Source: Leucobacter sp. wl10
Lineage (GTDB): Bacteria > Actinomycetota > Actinomycetes > Actinomycetales > Microbacteriaceae
Direction: 5' to 3'
NCBI RefSeq assembly: GCF_003569785.1
Contig: NZ_KZ983991.1
Coordinates: 152,188-216,187, forward strand
Length of the DNA stretch: 64,000 nucleotides
Shown: piece after piece, positions 24,931 to 34,143 of the stretch
How positions within the stretch are numbered: position 1 is the stretch's first letter
How the letters are laid out: each line of letters starts with the position of its first letter
The notes under the pieces: generated by a model
What the model saw: only the letters and a program-made list of their open reading frames with translations
Told to the model about the DNA's origin: nothing
Database searches by the model: none
Position numbers and translations under genes: made by a program

Positions 24931-26586
24931 TCACCACTTGAGTTTGCCCAGTGTGGCCTCCGTCTTCGCGGCCTTGCCGCCTCGCGTGTAGTCGATCGTG
25001 ACGGTGCTGCCGCCCGGCTGCATGCGGATCAGCGCGGAGACCGAGGTGCCGTCGACCGCGGGGACGCCGCCGACCGCCGTGATGACGTCTCCGGGCTTCA
25101 GCCCGGCCTGCTCCGCGGCGCCGCCGCGGGTGAGCTCCATGAGCAGGCCGCCCGCGCGGTTCGCGTCCTCGTCGGTGTCCTGCGTCGAGTCCGCCACCGT
25201 CGCCCCGAGCAGGCCGTGCGAGGGCTGGTCGCCCGAGATGAGCTCGTCGGCCACGCGGGTCGCGAGGTTGGCCGGGATGGCGAAGCCGAGGCCGTCGCTG
25301 CCTGCGGTGCCGCCGCCGGAGCCCGCCGCCGAAGCGATGGCCACGTTGATGCCGATGAGCTCGCCCTTGCCGTTGAGCAGCGCGCCCCCCGAGTTGCCCG
25401 GGTTGATCGAGGCATCGGTCTGGATCACGGGCAGCGTCACGGTGCCGCCCGACTGCTGCTGGGGCTGCTGGGGCTGCTGGGGCTGCTGCGGCTGCTGGGG
25501 CTGCTGGGGCTGCTGCTGGCCCTCGTCGGGGAGGCCGAAACGGAAGTCCCAGGGGAAGCCGTAGCCGTTGTCGCCCTGGCCGCCGCCCTGGCCCTCGTCC
25601 TGCTGCGGCGAGGGATCCTGCGGGATCAGCGGGCTGCCCACCGAGATGCCGCGGTTCAGCGCGCTCACCACACCGCTCGTGACGGTGTTCGCGAGGTTGA
25701 GCGGAGCGCCGATGGCGACGGTGAGGTCGCCCACGTTCAGCTTGTTGGAGTCGGCCGTCTTGATGGCGGGCAGGTCGGTGGCGTCGACCTTCACCACGGC
25801 GAGGTCGGCGTAGGGGTCGGCGCCGACCAGGGCGCCGTCGAGAATCCGTCCGTCGCTCAGCTTGACGCGGATCTGCGCGTCGCTCGTGGCCGCGCCGTCG
25901 AGGGTGACGACGTGAGCATTGGTGATGATGTAACCGTCGTTCCGGTAGATCACCCCGGATCCGGACCCGCTGGCGCCCCCGCCCGCGATCTCGAGCGTGA
26001 CGACGCTCGGGGTCGCAACGGCGGCGACTCCGGAGATCGCGGTGGCGTTCTCCGCGTTGTTCAGGGTGATGGTACCGGTTCCACTGCCCTGCCCCTGCCC
26101 GGCCGCCTGCTGCGTCGCGTTGGAGGCCACGACGGCCGCGACTCCGCCGCCGACCGCGCCGCCCAGCAGCGCGCCGATCGCGAGGCCGGCGAGCAGCGCC
26201 CCCGTGCGGCTCTTCGGCTGAGTCGGTTGGTGGGGCGTCTCGGCGACCCCGCTCTGCTGAGCGGCCGGACCCTGCGCGCCGTACTGGTGCTGGGCCTGCT
26301 GCTGGGTCGCGGCGAAGCCGTGCGGCCCCTGCGGCGGCTGCGCCCCGTACGCCGACGCCTGCGGCTCGGCCGGGTACCCGCTCGGCAGAGGCCGGTGATC
26401 ACCCTGCGCCGCCGACTCGGGCAGGGGGGCGGTCGGCTGCGTGTGCTGGAACTGCGGCGGCTGCGGCGCTTCGTCCCGCCCCCCGGCCGGGACGGCATCC
26501 GGACGATCTGCGTCGGATCCCGCCCCGCCGGAGGCGCCGGGAACGCGCTGCGAACCCTGCGGGTCGTACTCGGGGGTGTTGGTCAT
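24931..26586 (-). CDS. HtrA/DegP-like trypsin-type serine protease with PDZ domain
   Basis: A 551-residue membrane-anchored envelope protease. Residues 1-125 are Gln/Pro/Gly-rich and cytoplasmic, and residues 128-154 form one membrane helix. The extracellular protease domain follows with the full triad His225 (TNAHVV), Asp261 (ADLAVVKV) and Ser402 (INPGNSGGAL). A PDZ domain occupies about residues 455-545. An unusual loop of repeated Pro-Gln-Gln (about 360-381) sits shortly before the catalytic serine, encoded by 9-bp tandem repeats. The ATG at 26586 has AAGGGAG six bases upstream. Proteins of this type degrade misfolded exported proteins; it may quality-control the adjacent giant surface protein. 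Confidence 0.92.
   Translation of the reverse strand: MTNTPEYDPQGSQRVPGASGGAGSDADRPDAVPAGGRDEAPQPPQFQHTQPTAPLPESAAQGDHRPLPSGYPAEPQASAYGAQPPQGPHGFAATQQQAQHQYGAQGPAAQQSGVAETPHQPTQPKSRTGALLAGLAIGALLGGAVGGGVAAVVASNATQQAAGQGQGSGTGTITLNNAENATAISGVAAVATPSVVTLEIAGGGASGSGSGVIYRNDGYIITNAHVVTLDGAATSDAQIRVKLSDGRILDGALVGADPYADLAVVKVDATDLPAIKTADSNKLNVGDLTVAIGAPLNLANTVTSGVVSALNRGISVGSPLIPQDPSPQQDEGQGGGQGDNGYGFPWDFRFGLPDEGQQQPQQPQQPQQPQQPQQPQQQSGGTVTLPVIQTDASINPGNSGGALLNGKGELIGINVAIASAAGSGGGTAGSDGLGFAIPANLATRVADELISGDQPSHGLLGATVADSTQDTDEDANRAGGLLMELTRGGAAEQAGLKPGDVITAVGGVPAVDGTSVSALIRMQPGGSTVTIDYTRGGKAAKTEATLGKLKW
25456..25509 (-). repeat. 9-bp tandem repeat array encoding Pro-Gln-Gln
   Basis: Six consecutive units of ctgctgggg (one with a single substitution) on the plus strand, with degenerate copies at both edges. 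Nine-base units keep the reading frame, so slippage would lengthen or shorten the loop before the catalytic serine without inactivating the protein. Confidence 0.85.
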
Positions 26587-26676
26587 CGGGGACTCCCTTC
26601 TCGTACGACCAGACTGGCCTGCCAATCTATGAATTAGGTTTGCACGCACTGCATGTGATCTGCGGATCGCCGGAAA

Positions 26677-29600
26677 TCAGCGACCACGGCGCGCATCTCC
26701 GCTCGGCTCCGCCCCCGGCTCGGCGAGCTCCGCGACGTCTCGGCACTCCCTGATCCGGCCGCGACGGCCTCCGCCGCGACGCATCAGCGCTCCGACGACC
26801 GCACCACCGGCGACAAGCAGCCCGCCGGCGATCAGCAGCGGCTGCAACGTCCCGTCTCCGGTGGAGGCGAGAGGCGGCCTCGCCGGAGCCGCGGGTTCGC
26901 TCCGGCGCACCTCGAAGTTCTCCCCTGCGGCACCGCAGCGGCCCGTCCGAACGACGTATCTCTCGCCGGCCTCGATCATCACGAGCGTCTCCACGTAGCC
27001 GCCGAGGCCCACCTGCTCCGGCGTGGTGCGCACCCGCCGCGACTCGTAACGCCCCGGTCCGGCGACCACGACCCCCTCGGGGTCGCCGAGCTCCGGGATC
27101 TCCGTCTCGGGCGAGCAGGTCAGCTCGCCAGACGCGGCGCGCCCGTATGCGGCGAAGGTCACCCTGAACTCGACGTCCTCGCGCTGCGAGAGCGCACCCG
27201 TCACGATCGCGGTGTCGTACATGTCCTCGCCGACGGATACCGTACCCGCCGATTCCGTGCGCACCTCCGGGTACTGGATCGTGGTGGTCTCGTTCGGGAG
27301 CCCGCAGCGGCCCCGCTGCAGCTCGAGCGATTCTCCGCCCTCGCGCATCAGCAGCGTCTCCACCCACCAGATCGTGTCGCCGTACTCCGGCAGCGCCGTC
27401 ACCTCCGGCGAGGTCACCTCGCCGGGCCCGCCCACCGGCACCGGTTCCGTCGCGAACAGCCGATTCTCCTCGGTGCACTCCGCGGCGTCGGTTCCGGTGG
27501 CGCGCGCGTCGCCGCGATACCCCTCGAACACCACCTCGTGCATCACGCCCTCGCGCCTGCTCAGCTCGCCGGTGATGACGGCGGTATCGCGCACTCGGTC
27601 TCCGACGGCCACGAATCCGCTCGCGCGGGTGACCACCTCCGGAGCGCTGATCACCGTCGTCTCGTTGTCGAGCCCGCACTTGCCCTCGCTCACGGCGATG
27701 CGCTCCTCACCCTGCACGAGCCACAGCGTCTCGACCCACCAGACCTTTCCCGCCCAGTCGGGCTGCGCGAGCACCTCCTCAGAGCGCACCTCTCCGGGGC
27801 CCGTCACCTCGGTCGCTCCCGTCTCGAAGAGCTGGTTCTCCGCCGTGCACAGCGGCGGGCCGGCGAGCTCCGCGCCCGACTCCCGCTGCTCCGCCGAGGA
27901 CTCGATCGCCTCGTAGCGCTCGCGATAGCCGCGGAAGGTGACCTCCCAGCGCGCGGCGTCGTTCGCAGAGATCTGCCCGGAGACGCGCGCCACGTCCGAG
28001 ATCCGATCCCCGACTGCGGCGGTGGCCATCGCCACCGTCTCCACGGCGGGCCGTGCGATGCGCGTGGTCTCGTTCTCGAGCCCGCACTCGCCTCGCTGGA
28101 TGGCCCGAGGGCCGTCTCCGGTATCGGCGAACAGGGTCTCCACCCACCACACGGTCGTCCCGTACTCCCAACGGGCAGTGAGCCCCGGCGAGCGGACGTC
28201 GCCCGGCTCCGTGACCGGCAGTGCCTCCGAGCGGAAGATGATGTTCTCCGCGTTGCAGACCGGGGCCTCCGGAGCCGGCGCGGGCGGTGGCGCGGGCCCG
28301 ATCGGCGGGGCCGAGGGGGCGCCGGCCCCCTCGCCGTCCGCCGCGCCCGGCGCCCGGTAGGCCTCGAAGCGCACGGTGTACTTCGTCTCCGGGCTGAACG
28401 TGCCCGAGAGGGTCGCCACGTCGTAGATCTCCTCGCCGACCGCCGCTTCGGGCAGCGCCTGCGTCACCACCCCCGGCTGCCCGACGCGCGTGGTCTCGTT
28501 CGCAAGACCGCACTCGCCCTCGTGCACCACCTCGCCGCCCGAGCGCACCCGCTCCACCCAGTGAATCGTCCCGGAAGAGCGGACCCGCACGGGAGACGAG
28601 CTGAATCGCCCCGCTCCGGGCACGGGGGTTCCCGCTTGCCGGTGCACCGGCTGAGCGGTGCACCGCTCGGCCGGGCTCATCGCCTCGATCTCCTCGGCGC
28701 TCCATCGCATCGGATCGCGCCGTTCCTCCATCACCGGGTCCCGGCCCGTGAGATAGGCGGGTGCTCCGTTCTCGTCCAGAACCGCCCGGCCGTTCCCGTC
28801 GAGTTCCGGCACCGGATAGCTCGTGCCGTCGGCGGCGGTGCCCGACGTCGGCAGGCCGTCGGGGCCCACCACGGGAATCGGTTCGCCCGCCCGGTCCAGC
28901 AGGGGGCTGCCATCGGTCGCCGCCCACCACTCACGCCACAGAGCTGCACCGGTGTCCGGATCCTCCGCCTGGGCCTCATAGGGCTCGCCCAGCACCGGCC
29001 GCCAGGCCTCGTCGTACTTCTGCGCCCCGGCCTCCGGCTGCAGGTAGGCCGTGAACTCCGCCTCGGCATCCGGCCACATCTGCAGTTCCTTGCCTTCGGG
29101 CGGCGTGACGATCAGCACGTCGGTCATCGTCTCGCCCAGTTCTGCAGAGGGCTGAGCCAGGGAGGACGCGGTCGGGGGTGCGGGCTCACGCGTATCCTGC
29201 GACACCGCCTTGAAGACGCCGGTCAGGTCCCGGCCGACCGAACTGCCGATCGTCACGGCGATCCGCTGCCCCACCGCGCCCGTCGCCGAACTCGTGTTGT
29301 AGATATCGAGCTTCGGCTCCCAGCCTCGGGTCCCCTTCGCCACCCACGCGCCCGTCACCTCGAGTTCCTCCGCGCCCGGCTGCAGGTCGATGTACCGCGC
29401 AGCAGCCTCAGCCGGCGACACCGCGATCCTCTCGGCCCCGTTGCGCACGAAGACTCCTCCGCGCACCGTCAGTGAGGTCGTGCCCTTCGGGTAGGCGACC
29501 CGGTACCGACCCGGCTGGCCACCGGGGTCCGCACCGAGGCTGAGCGCGCCGGTCACCGGCTTCGGATCGACGGGCGCCTTGGCGTTCCTCTTCGCGTCCG

Positions 29601-30153
29601 CGTAGAGCCGATCGGATGCCGCGATGAGATCGCGGCCCCGCTGCGAACTCTGCAGCACCGTGATCTTCTGGTTCAGGGAGACGTTGCCCCCCGTGAAGTT
29701 CTCGCGCATGCGCCAGATGGTCAGCTGCACCGCCGCGGCCTTCCAGGCGTCGCCGTTCTGCCCGTGCCGGTCGATGAGATAGTTCATCTGCCGCATGCCC
29801 GCCGGTTCGCCCCAGGCCGGGAACATGCCCGAGCGGCCCGGCAGAATCCCCACGCGACCGGCCTCGGAGATGTACCCCGACGGCTCGCTGAGCGGCACCT
29901 CGATGCAGTAGGCCCGCTTGCCGTTCGGCATCACGAAGTTCGAGATGGTCAGGCCGCCGGGGAATTCGACGCGCTCACCCCGCGGCAGCGACTGAGCAGG
30001 GGTCGAATCGACGGAGACCACCGCCCCGACGACGAGCAGGCAGGCCGCGGCGGCTCCCGCGAACCGCCGCGCGAGCCGTCCCACTCGCTCCCGCAGACCG
30101 GGGCGCGGGGCACGAGACCCGCCACGAAGCCCCTCTGAATCGAATCTCATCAT
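26677..30153 (-). CDS. Sortase-anchored surface adhesin with thioester domain and VaFE repeats
   Basis: A 1158-residue surface protein. The ATG at 30153 has AGGAGG seven bases upstream. A signal peptide (residues ~26-54, cleavage near PAQS) is followed by a thioester domain in which Cys83 (RAYCIEV) and Gln143 (AVQLTIW) would form the reactive internal bond used by Gram-positive adhesins to couple covalently to host or surface amines. Four VaFE-type modules (about residues 550-1020; NETT, VGxxxxDxAxxxG and F/YxVxFxxY recur) form a stalk, and each has a conserved Cys pair. The C-terminus has an LASTG sortase signal near residue 1095, one hydrophobic helix and a basic stretch, then about 25 further residues, longer than usual. 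The anchoring sortase is not in this window. Confidence 0.88.
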   Translation of the reverse strand: MMRFDSEGLRGGSRAPRPGLRERVGRLARRFAGAAAACLLVVGAVVSVDSTPAQSLPRGERVEFPGGLTISNFVMPNGKRAYCIEVPLSEPSGYISEAGRVGILPGRSGMFPAWGEPAGMRQMNYLIDRHGQNGDAWKAAAVQLTIWRMRENFTGGNVSLNQKITVLQSSQRGRDLIAASDRLYADAKRNAKAPVDPKPVTGALSLGADPGGQPGRYRVAYPKGTTSLTVRGGVFVRNGAERIAVSPAEAAARYIDLQPGAEELEVTGAWVAKGTRGWEPKLDIYNTSSATGAVGQRIAVTIGSSVGRDLTGVFKAVSQDTREPAPPTASSLAQPSAELGETMTDVLIVTPPEGKELQMWPDAEAEFTAYLQPEAGAQKYDEAWRPVLGEPYEAQAEDPDTGAALWREWWAATDGSPLLDRAGEPIPVVGPDGLPTSGTAADGTSYPVPELDGNGRAVLDENGAPAYLTGRDPVMEERRDPMRWSAEEIEAMSPAERCTAQPVHRQAGTPVPGAGRFSSSPVRVRSSGTIHWVERVRSGGEVVHEGECGLANETTRVGQPGVVTQALPEAAVGEEIYDVATLSGTFSPETKYTVRFEAYRAPGAADGEGAGAPSAPPIGPAPPPAPAPEAPVCNAENIIFRSEALPVTEPGDVRSPGLTARWEYGTTVWWVETLFADTGDGPRAIQRGECGLENETTRIARPAVETVAMATAAVGDRISDVARVSGQISANDAARWEVTFRGYRERYEAIESSAEQRESGAELAGPPLCTAENQLFETGATEVTGPGEVRSEEVLAQPDWAGKVWWVETLWLVQGEERIAVSEGKCGLDNETTVISAPEVVTRASGFVAVGDRVRDTAVITGELSRREGVMHEVVFEGYRGDARATGTDAAECTEENRLFATEPVPVGGPGEVTSPEVTALPEYGDTIWWVETLLMREGGESLELQRGRCGLPNETTTIQYPEVRTESAGTVSVGEDMYDTAIVTGALSQREDVEFRVTFAAYGRAASGELTCSPETEIPELGDPEGVVVAGPGRYESRRVRTTPEQVGLGGYVETLVMIEAGERYVVRTGRCGAAGENFEVRRSEPAAPARPPLASTGDGTLQPLLIAGGLLVAGGAVVGALMRRGGGRRGRIRECRDVAELAEPGAEPSGDARRGR

Positions 30154-30269
30154 GTCGCATCCTCCTGGTACGCATCGATCGATCGCGCCGCGAACGGGCG
30201 CTCCCATCGATGCTGCTCGCTGCGCCGCGTCGGCCGTCCCGCCTATCCACAGGGGCGTGTCGGGCTCGA

Positions 30270-30299
30270 TTCGCACCAGCAGAGGATTCGTGCTAGAGT
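30270..30299 (+). promoter_or_regulatory. Promoter of initiator tRNA
   Basis: TTCGCA (30270-30275), an 18-base spacer and TAGAGT (30294-30299). This places the transcript start a few bases before the tRNA. It is the only reasonable pair in the short gap between the divergent adhesin gene and the tRNA. Confidence 0.5.
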
Positions 30300-30311
30300 C
30301 ATTTCTTGTGC

Positions 30312-30388
30312 CGCGGGGTGGAGCAGTTCGGTAGCTCGCCGGGCTCATAACCCGGAGGTCGTGGGTTCAAATCCCGCCCCCGCAACCA
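30312..30388 (+). tRNA. Initiator tRNA-fMet (CAT)
   Basis: A 77-base cloverleaf including an encoded CCA. The acceptor stem pairs CGCGGGG with CCCCGC, leaving the C1:A72 mismatch that marks initiator tRNA. The anticodon CAT is at 30346-30348, and the anticodon stem has the three consecutive G:C pairs (GGG/CCC) needed for P-site entry. The T-loop GTTCAAATC is present. It is followed two bases later by a strong terminator, so it is a single-gene transcript. Confidence 0.97.
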
Positions 30389-30390
30389 CA

Positions 30391-30427
30391 AGAAGAGGCC
30401 CTCTGCTGAGGGCCTCTTCTTCTTTTC
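30391..30427 (+). terminator. Rho-independent terminator after tRNA-fMet
   Basis: A perfect 13-bp stem (AGAAGAGGCCCTC with GAGGGCCTCTTCT), a TGCT loop and a following T-rich run (TCTTTTC). It is the clearest intrinsic terminator in the window. Confidence 0.93.
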
Positions 30428-30555
30428 TTCGAACCCGGGGGGATCCGCGATTTGCCCTCCTGAGCGTCGATCGCCCTGACGGGCAGCGCGGGGCTATCGG
30501 GCAGGGGACGCCGGGCACACCGTTACCCCCGCCCTCGGGCTTCTGCGACCAGTGC

Positions 30556-30581
30556 CTCTTCGCTCACGTGTGAGCGAAGAG
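30556..30581. repeat. Perfect 11-bp stem-loop
   Basis: CTCTTCGCTCA and TGAGCGAAGAG flank a CGTG loop. There is no U-tract on either side, so a terminator role is not clear. The core contains CACGTG, also found at the centre of the larger palindrome about 125 bases away. Confidence 0.8.
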
Positions 30582-30650
30582 CGGGCTCCTAGGATCACCG
30601 GTTCATCGGGTTTGAGCTGTCGGGCAGCGCGTGCCGCGTCGTGGGAACGC

Positions 30651-30732
30651 GCCGGGAGACCATGATCCTCCCGAGGCGCCACGAAAATCACGTGAATAGC
30701 ATGGCGTCTCGGGAACAGCATGGCCTCCCGGC
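30651..30732. repeat. 82-bp imperfect palindrome
   Basis: Arms 30651-30680 and 30703-30732 match at 25 of 30 positions as inverted repeats. The exact centre (30691/30692) is a CACGTG hexamer at 30689-30694. The internal 22 bases also show weak dyad symmetry. It is too long for a simple operator. It could be a non-autonomous mobile repeat, a REP/BIME-like element or an RNA hairpin. Confidence 0.8.
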
Positions 30733-31007
30733 GGGAGCGGGCCCAGCCCGCCGCCACGACCAACGCATCAAGCATCGCGCCCCTATCCCACCCCCGCACA
30801 CCCACAAGCGAACACCTTCACCAAACCACGACGCGACGCCACCGCCCGCCCCACCCACACAAGGCTCACCCAAGACAAACACCACACTCCCCGGATTACC
30901 GGATACCGGGCGGGCGCGTGCGCACGCGGGCTTCCCGCCGGGCCCGGCGAAACCGGGCCCGGCGGACGATACGATTCGCGAGACCGCTCGGAACCTGCGT
31001 GGGCCCG

Positions 31008-34000
31008 CTACTGGGCCTGCAGAGCGGCCTCCAGCGCCGCGCGCAGGCGCTGGTCGGCCTCCCCGTAGGTGGCCCAGTCGCCGGCCTGCATGGCCTCATC
31101 ACGATCCTTGATGGCCTGCTGCATCTGACTCAGCGCGTCGGCGAGATTCGTGCCGGAACCACCCGAGCCGCCGCCGGAGGATCCGTCTCCCCCGCCCGTC
31201 CCGCCGGTGCCGCCCGTCCCGCCGGTGCCATCACCGGGCTCGCCGGAGCCCCCCGCCGTCGAGCCCGCCGCGCCGTCATCGCCGGCACTGGCTCCGGAGT
31301 TGCCGCCGAAGAGCGCGTTGAGCGCCTCGTCGAGCGTGTTCTCGAAGGCGATCTGATCGCCGAACGACACGAGCACCTTCTGCAGGATCGGGAAGCTCGT
31401 TCCGGAGGAGGCCTGCACGTACACCGGCTGCACGTACAGCAGACCGCCGCCGACGGGCAGGGTGAGCAGGTTGCCGCTGATGACGCGGCTCTCGCCCTGG
31501 CGCAGGATGTTGAGCAGTCGCGACACCTCCGAGTCCGTGGTGAAGCTGTTCTGCACCTGTCCGGGGCCGGGAATGGGGTTGCCCTTCGGAAGCGTGAGCA
31601 GCTTGAGCGTTCCGTACTCGCCCGAAACCTTGCCCGCCGTCGAGCCGGCGTTCGAGTTCGCAGCGAGATATCCCGTGAGGATGTCGCGCGATCCCTCGCC
31701 CTGCTGGTCGGGGATGTAGGTCGAGTAGATCGAGAAGTCGGGCTCGGCATCGGCCCCGGCCGCGAGCGTGAGGTAGTACGGAGGCTGCGGACGCTTGGCC
31801 GCCCCCGCCGACGCGGTCGACACCGGATCGTCGGGCGTGCGCCACTTGTCCTCGGCCGAGTAGAAGGCGTCGGGATCGGTCACGTGGTACTGGCCGAGCA
31901 TCGCGCGCTGCACCTTGAAGAGATCGCTCGGGTAGCGCACATGGCTGAGCAGTTCTCCGCTCATATCCGAGACGCTCTTGAGGGTGCCCGGGAAGATCTT
32001 GCCCCACGACTTCAGAAGCGGATCCTCGGCGTCCCACGCGTACAGCTTCACGGAACCGTCGTAGGCGTCGACGGTGGCCTTCACCGAGTTGCGAATGTAG
32101 TTGACCGGCTTGGGCATCGGATCGGTGCGGTCGTTGTCGGCGTCGACCGTCAGCGCGTTCATGTCCGCCTGCTGGGAGTAGGGGTAGTCGGCCGAAGTGG
32201 TGTAGCCGTCGATGATCCAGACGATCCGCCCGTCGACCACCGAGGCGTACGGGGACTTGTCGATCGTGAGGTACGGGGCGACCTTCTGCACGCGGGTCAC
32301 CGGGCTGCGGTCGTAGAGGATCTGGGATCCGTCGACCACGGCGCCGGACAGCAGCACCTCCATATCCTGGAACTTCAGCGCGTAGATGAGCTTGGAGAAG
32401 AAGTTGTCGAGCTTGGGACCGCCGTTGCCGGAGAAGGTGGTCATGTTCTGGCGACCCGCGGGGGCCCCGTCGGGCGCGGGGTCTTCGGCGGGCGGCGTCT
32501 CGGTGGTGGTCCCGCTGCCGCCCGGCTCGGCCGGCTGCGGATCCTCGGCCGTGGCCTCGGCGTTGCTCTCCCCGTCGGCCGGGAAGTCGAGTTCGATGGG
32601 CTTCGAGCGATCACCGCCCACGATCGAATACTCGGGCGAGTTCATGCCGAAGTAGACACGCGGCTCGAATTTGCCGAGCTTGCCGGTCGTCGGGATCCCG
32701 TTCTCCAGGAACACCGGCTCGCCTCCCGGTGAGCGCTGGTTGCCGTAGGCCGCGACAAGCCCGTAGCCGTGGGTGTACACGAGCGTGCGGTTGTACCAGC
32801 CGCTCTGATCGCTGATGTCGATGTCGCGGACCGCCGACACGGTGTCTTCGACCTTCCCGTCGATCTTGTAGCGGTCGACGTTGAGCGAGGTGGGGAACTG
32901 GTAGTACTGGCGGATCTGCTCGAGCTGGGCGAACGTCGGCGACACGATCTCGGGGTCGATGATGCGGATGTTCGCCGTGGTCACGGCATCGTTGCGCAGC
33001 GCCCCCGGTTCCGCGTCGGTCGCCGCGTCGTAGCGCTCGACCTCGACCTTGTCGATGCCGTAGGCGGTGCGGGTGGCGTCGATGTTGCGCTGGATGTACT
33101 CGGATTCGAGGCTCTTCTCGTCCGGGCGCACCTGGAACTGCTGCACGGCCCAGGGGTAGCCGATGCCCAGCACGATGCTGGAGATGAGGAAGAGCGCCGT
33201 GCCGATCACCGGCAGCCGCCACTTGCCGGTGAAAGCCGTGACGAGGAAGAGCACGGAGACGATGATCGCGATGCCCGCGAGGATCTGCTTGCCCGGGATG
33301 ACCGCATTCACGTCCTGGAACATCGCACCGGTCCACTGCCCGCCCGTGTTCGTCATCGCGCCGTACTGGTCGAGCCACAGGCTCCCGGCCTGCAGCAGCA
33401 GGTACAGGGTGGCGAGCACCGCCGCCTGGATGCGGGTGGCCTTCGAGACGCGCACGTCGCGGCCGGAGAACGAGATGCCGCCGTAGAGGTAGCTGGTGGC
33501 GATGCCCGCGATGAGCGAGAGCAGCACGACCGCGGAGGCGAAACCTGCGATGCCCCGCAGCATCGGCAGATCGAAGAGGAAGAACGAGATGTCGAGTCCG
33601 AACTGGGCGTCCTTCTTCCCCGATGCCTCGCCGTTGAGCCAGAGCAGCACCCGCTGCCACTGCGTCGCGGTGCTGAAGCCCGCGAAGAGGCCGACGATGG
33701 CGGGCAGAGCCCACTTCACGAGCCGGCGCAGCGGCTCGAACAGTTCCTGGTAGCGGTCGAGCTGCGCCGTGAGCCGCGCGTAGACGGGGCGTTTGCGATA
33801 GGCGACGTCGATGGCGAAGAACACCGGCACCGCCATGCCGACGAAGCCGATCGCGAACATCACTCCCGCCGCGATCCACTGCGTGGTCAGCACGGGCAGG
33901 TACCCGAGCTGGTCGTACCACATCACCTCGGTGAGCACCGCCGCGACGGCGAGGAAGCCGAGGATCAGCACCACCACCAGGATCACGGTGACGGCGAGGG

Positions 34001-34049
34001 GCGAGAGTCGGCGCTGACGAGCCGGGGCGTTGGCGTTCTGGTCGGTCAC
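31008..34049 (-). CDS. UPF0182 family large membrane protein (COG1615)
   Basis: A 1013-residue conserved actinobacterial/cyanobacterial membrane protein of unknown function; Rv3193c is the mycobacterial counterpart. About seven helices lie in residues 17-320, beginning with AVTVILVVVLILGFLAVAAV. A large extracytoplasmic domain follows (signatures IQRNIDATRTAYGID, YTHGYGLVAAYGNQ, PRVYFGMNSPEYSIVGG). A low-complexity acidic/Gly-rich region near residue 920 (repeated GTGGTGG) precedes a short C-terminal coiled segment. The GTG start has only a distant AGGA. The downstream neighbours follow the same order as in mycobacteria. No catalytic motif is visible. Confidence 0.93.
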   Translation of the reverse strand: MTDQNANAPARQRRLSPLAVTVILVVVLILGFLAVAAVLTEVMWYDQLGYLPVLTTQWIAAGVMFAIGFVGMAVPVFFAIDVAYRKRPVYARLTAQLDRYQELFEPLRRLVKWALPAIVGLFAGFSTATQWQRVLLWLNGEASGKKDAQFGLDISFFLFDLPMLRGIAGFASAVVLLSLIAGIATSYLYGGISFSGRDVRVSKATRIQAAVLATLYLLLQAGSLWLDQYGAMTNTGGQWTGAMFQDVNAVIPGKQILAGIAIIVSVLFLVTAFTGKWRLPVIGTALFLISSIVLGIGYPWAVQQFQVRPDEKSLESEYIQRNIDATRTAYGIDKVEVERYDAATDAEPGALRNDAVTTANIRIIDPEIVSPTFAQLEQIRQYYQFPTSLNVDRYKIDGKVEDTVSAVRDIDISDQSGWYNRTLVYTHGYGLVAAYGNQRSPGGEPVFLENGIPTTGKLGKFEPRVYFGMNSPEYSIVGGDRSKPIELDFPADGESNAEATAEDPQPAEPGGSGTTTETPPAEDPAPDGAPAGRQNMTTFSGNGGPKLDNFFSKLIYALKFQDMEVLLSGAVVDGSQILYDRSPVTRVQKVAPYLTIDKSPYASVVDGRIVWIIDGYTTSADYPYSQQADMNALTVDADNDRTDPMPKPVNYIRNSVKATVDAYDGSVKLYAWDAEDPLLKSWGKIFPGTLKSVSDMSGELLSHVRYPSDLFKVQRAMLGQYHVTDPDAFYSAEDKWRTPDDPVSTASAGAAKRPQPPYYLTLAAGADAEPDFSIYSTYIPDQQGEGSRDILTGYLAANSNAGSTAGKVSGEYGTLKLLTLPKGNPIPGPGQVQNSFTTDSEVSRLLNILRQGESRVISGNLLTLPVGGGLLYVQPVYVQASSGTSFPILQKVLVSFGDQIAFENTLDEALNALFGGNSGASAGDDGAAGSTAGGSGEPGDGTGGTGGTGGTGGGDGSSGGGSGGSGTNLADALSQMQQAIKDRDEAMQAGDWATYGEADQRLRAALEAALQAQ

Positions 34050-34143
34050 GTCTCTGCAGTTCTTCCTGTCCAGAGTGCACCCTGATGGGCGCCGGGCGGG
34101 GTCCGTACCACCCTATCGGTCGCCGCTGACAAACCGCTCCGCC

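Larger units (their letters stand above)
30428..31007. other. 580-base stretch without a convincing gene
   Basis: Short open frames exist on both strands, but they lack ribosome sites and protein-like composition. The stretch holds an 11-bp stem-loop (30556-30581) and an 82-bp imperfect palindrome (30651-30732). After that comes a C/A-rich, G-poor tract (about 30770-30900). It lies between the tRNA terminator and the 3' end of the UPF0182 gene. Confidence 0.7.

Noticed and set aside
30494..30805. 103-codon minus-strand open frame in the gap after the tRNA
   Set aside because: It crosses both palindromes, lacks a ribosome binding site and has no protein-like hydrophobic pattern. It is better explained as non-coding.
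30770..30900. C/A-rich tract with repeated CCACCC-like words considered as a CRISPR or tandem repeat
   Set aside because: There are no regularly spaced identical repeats and no cas genes; it is simple sequence bias.
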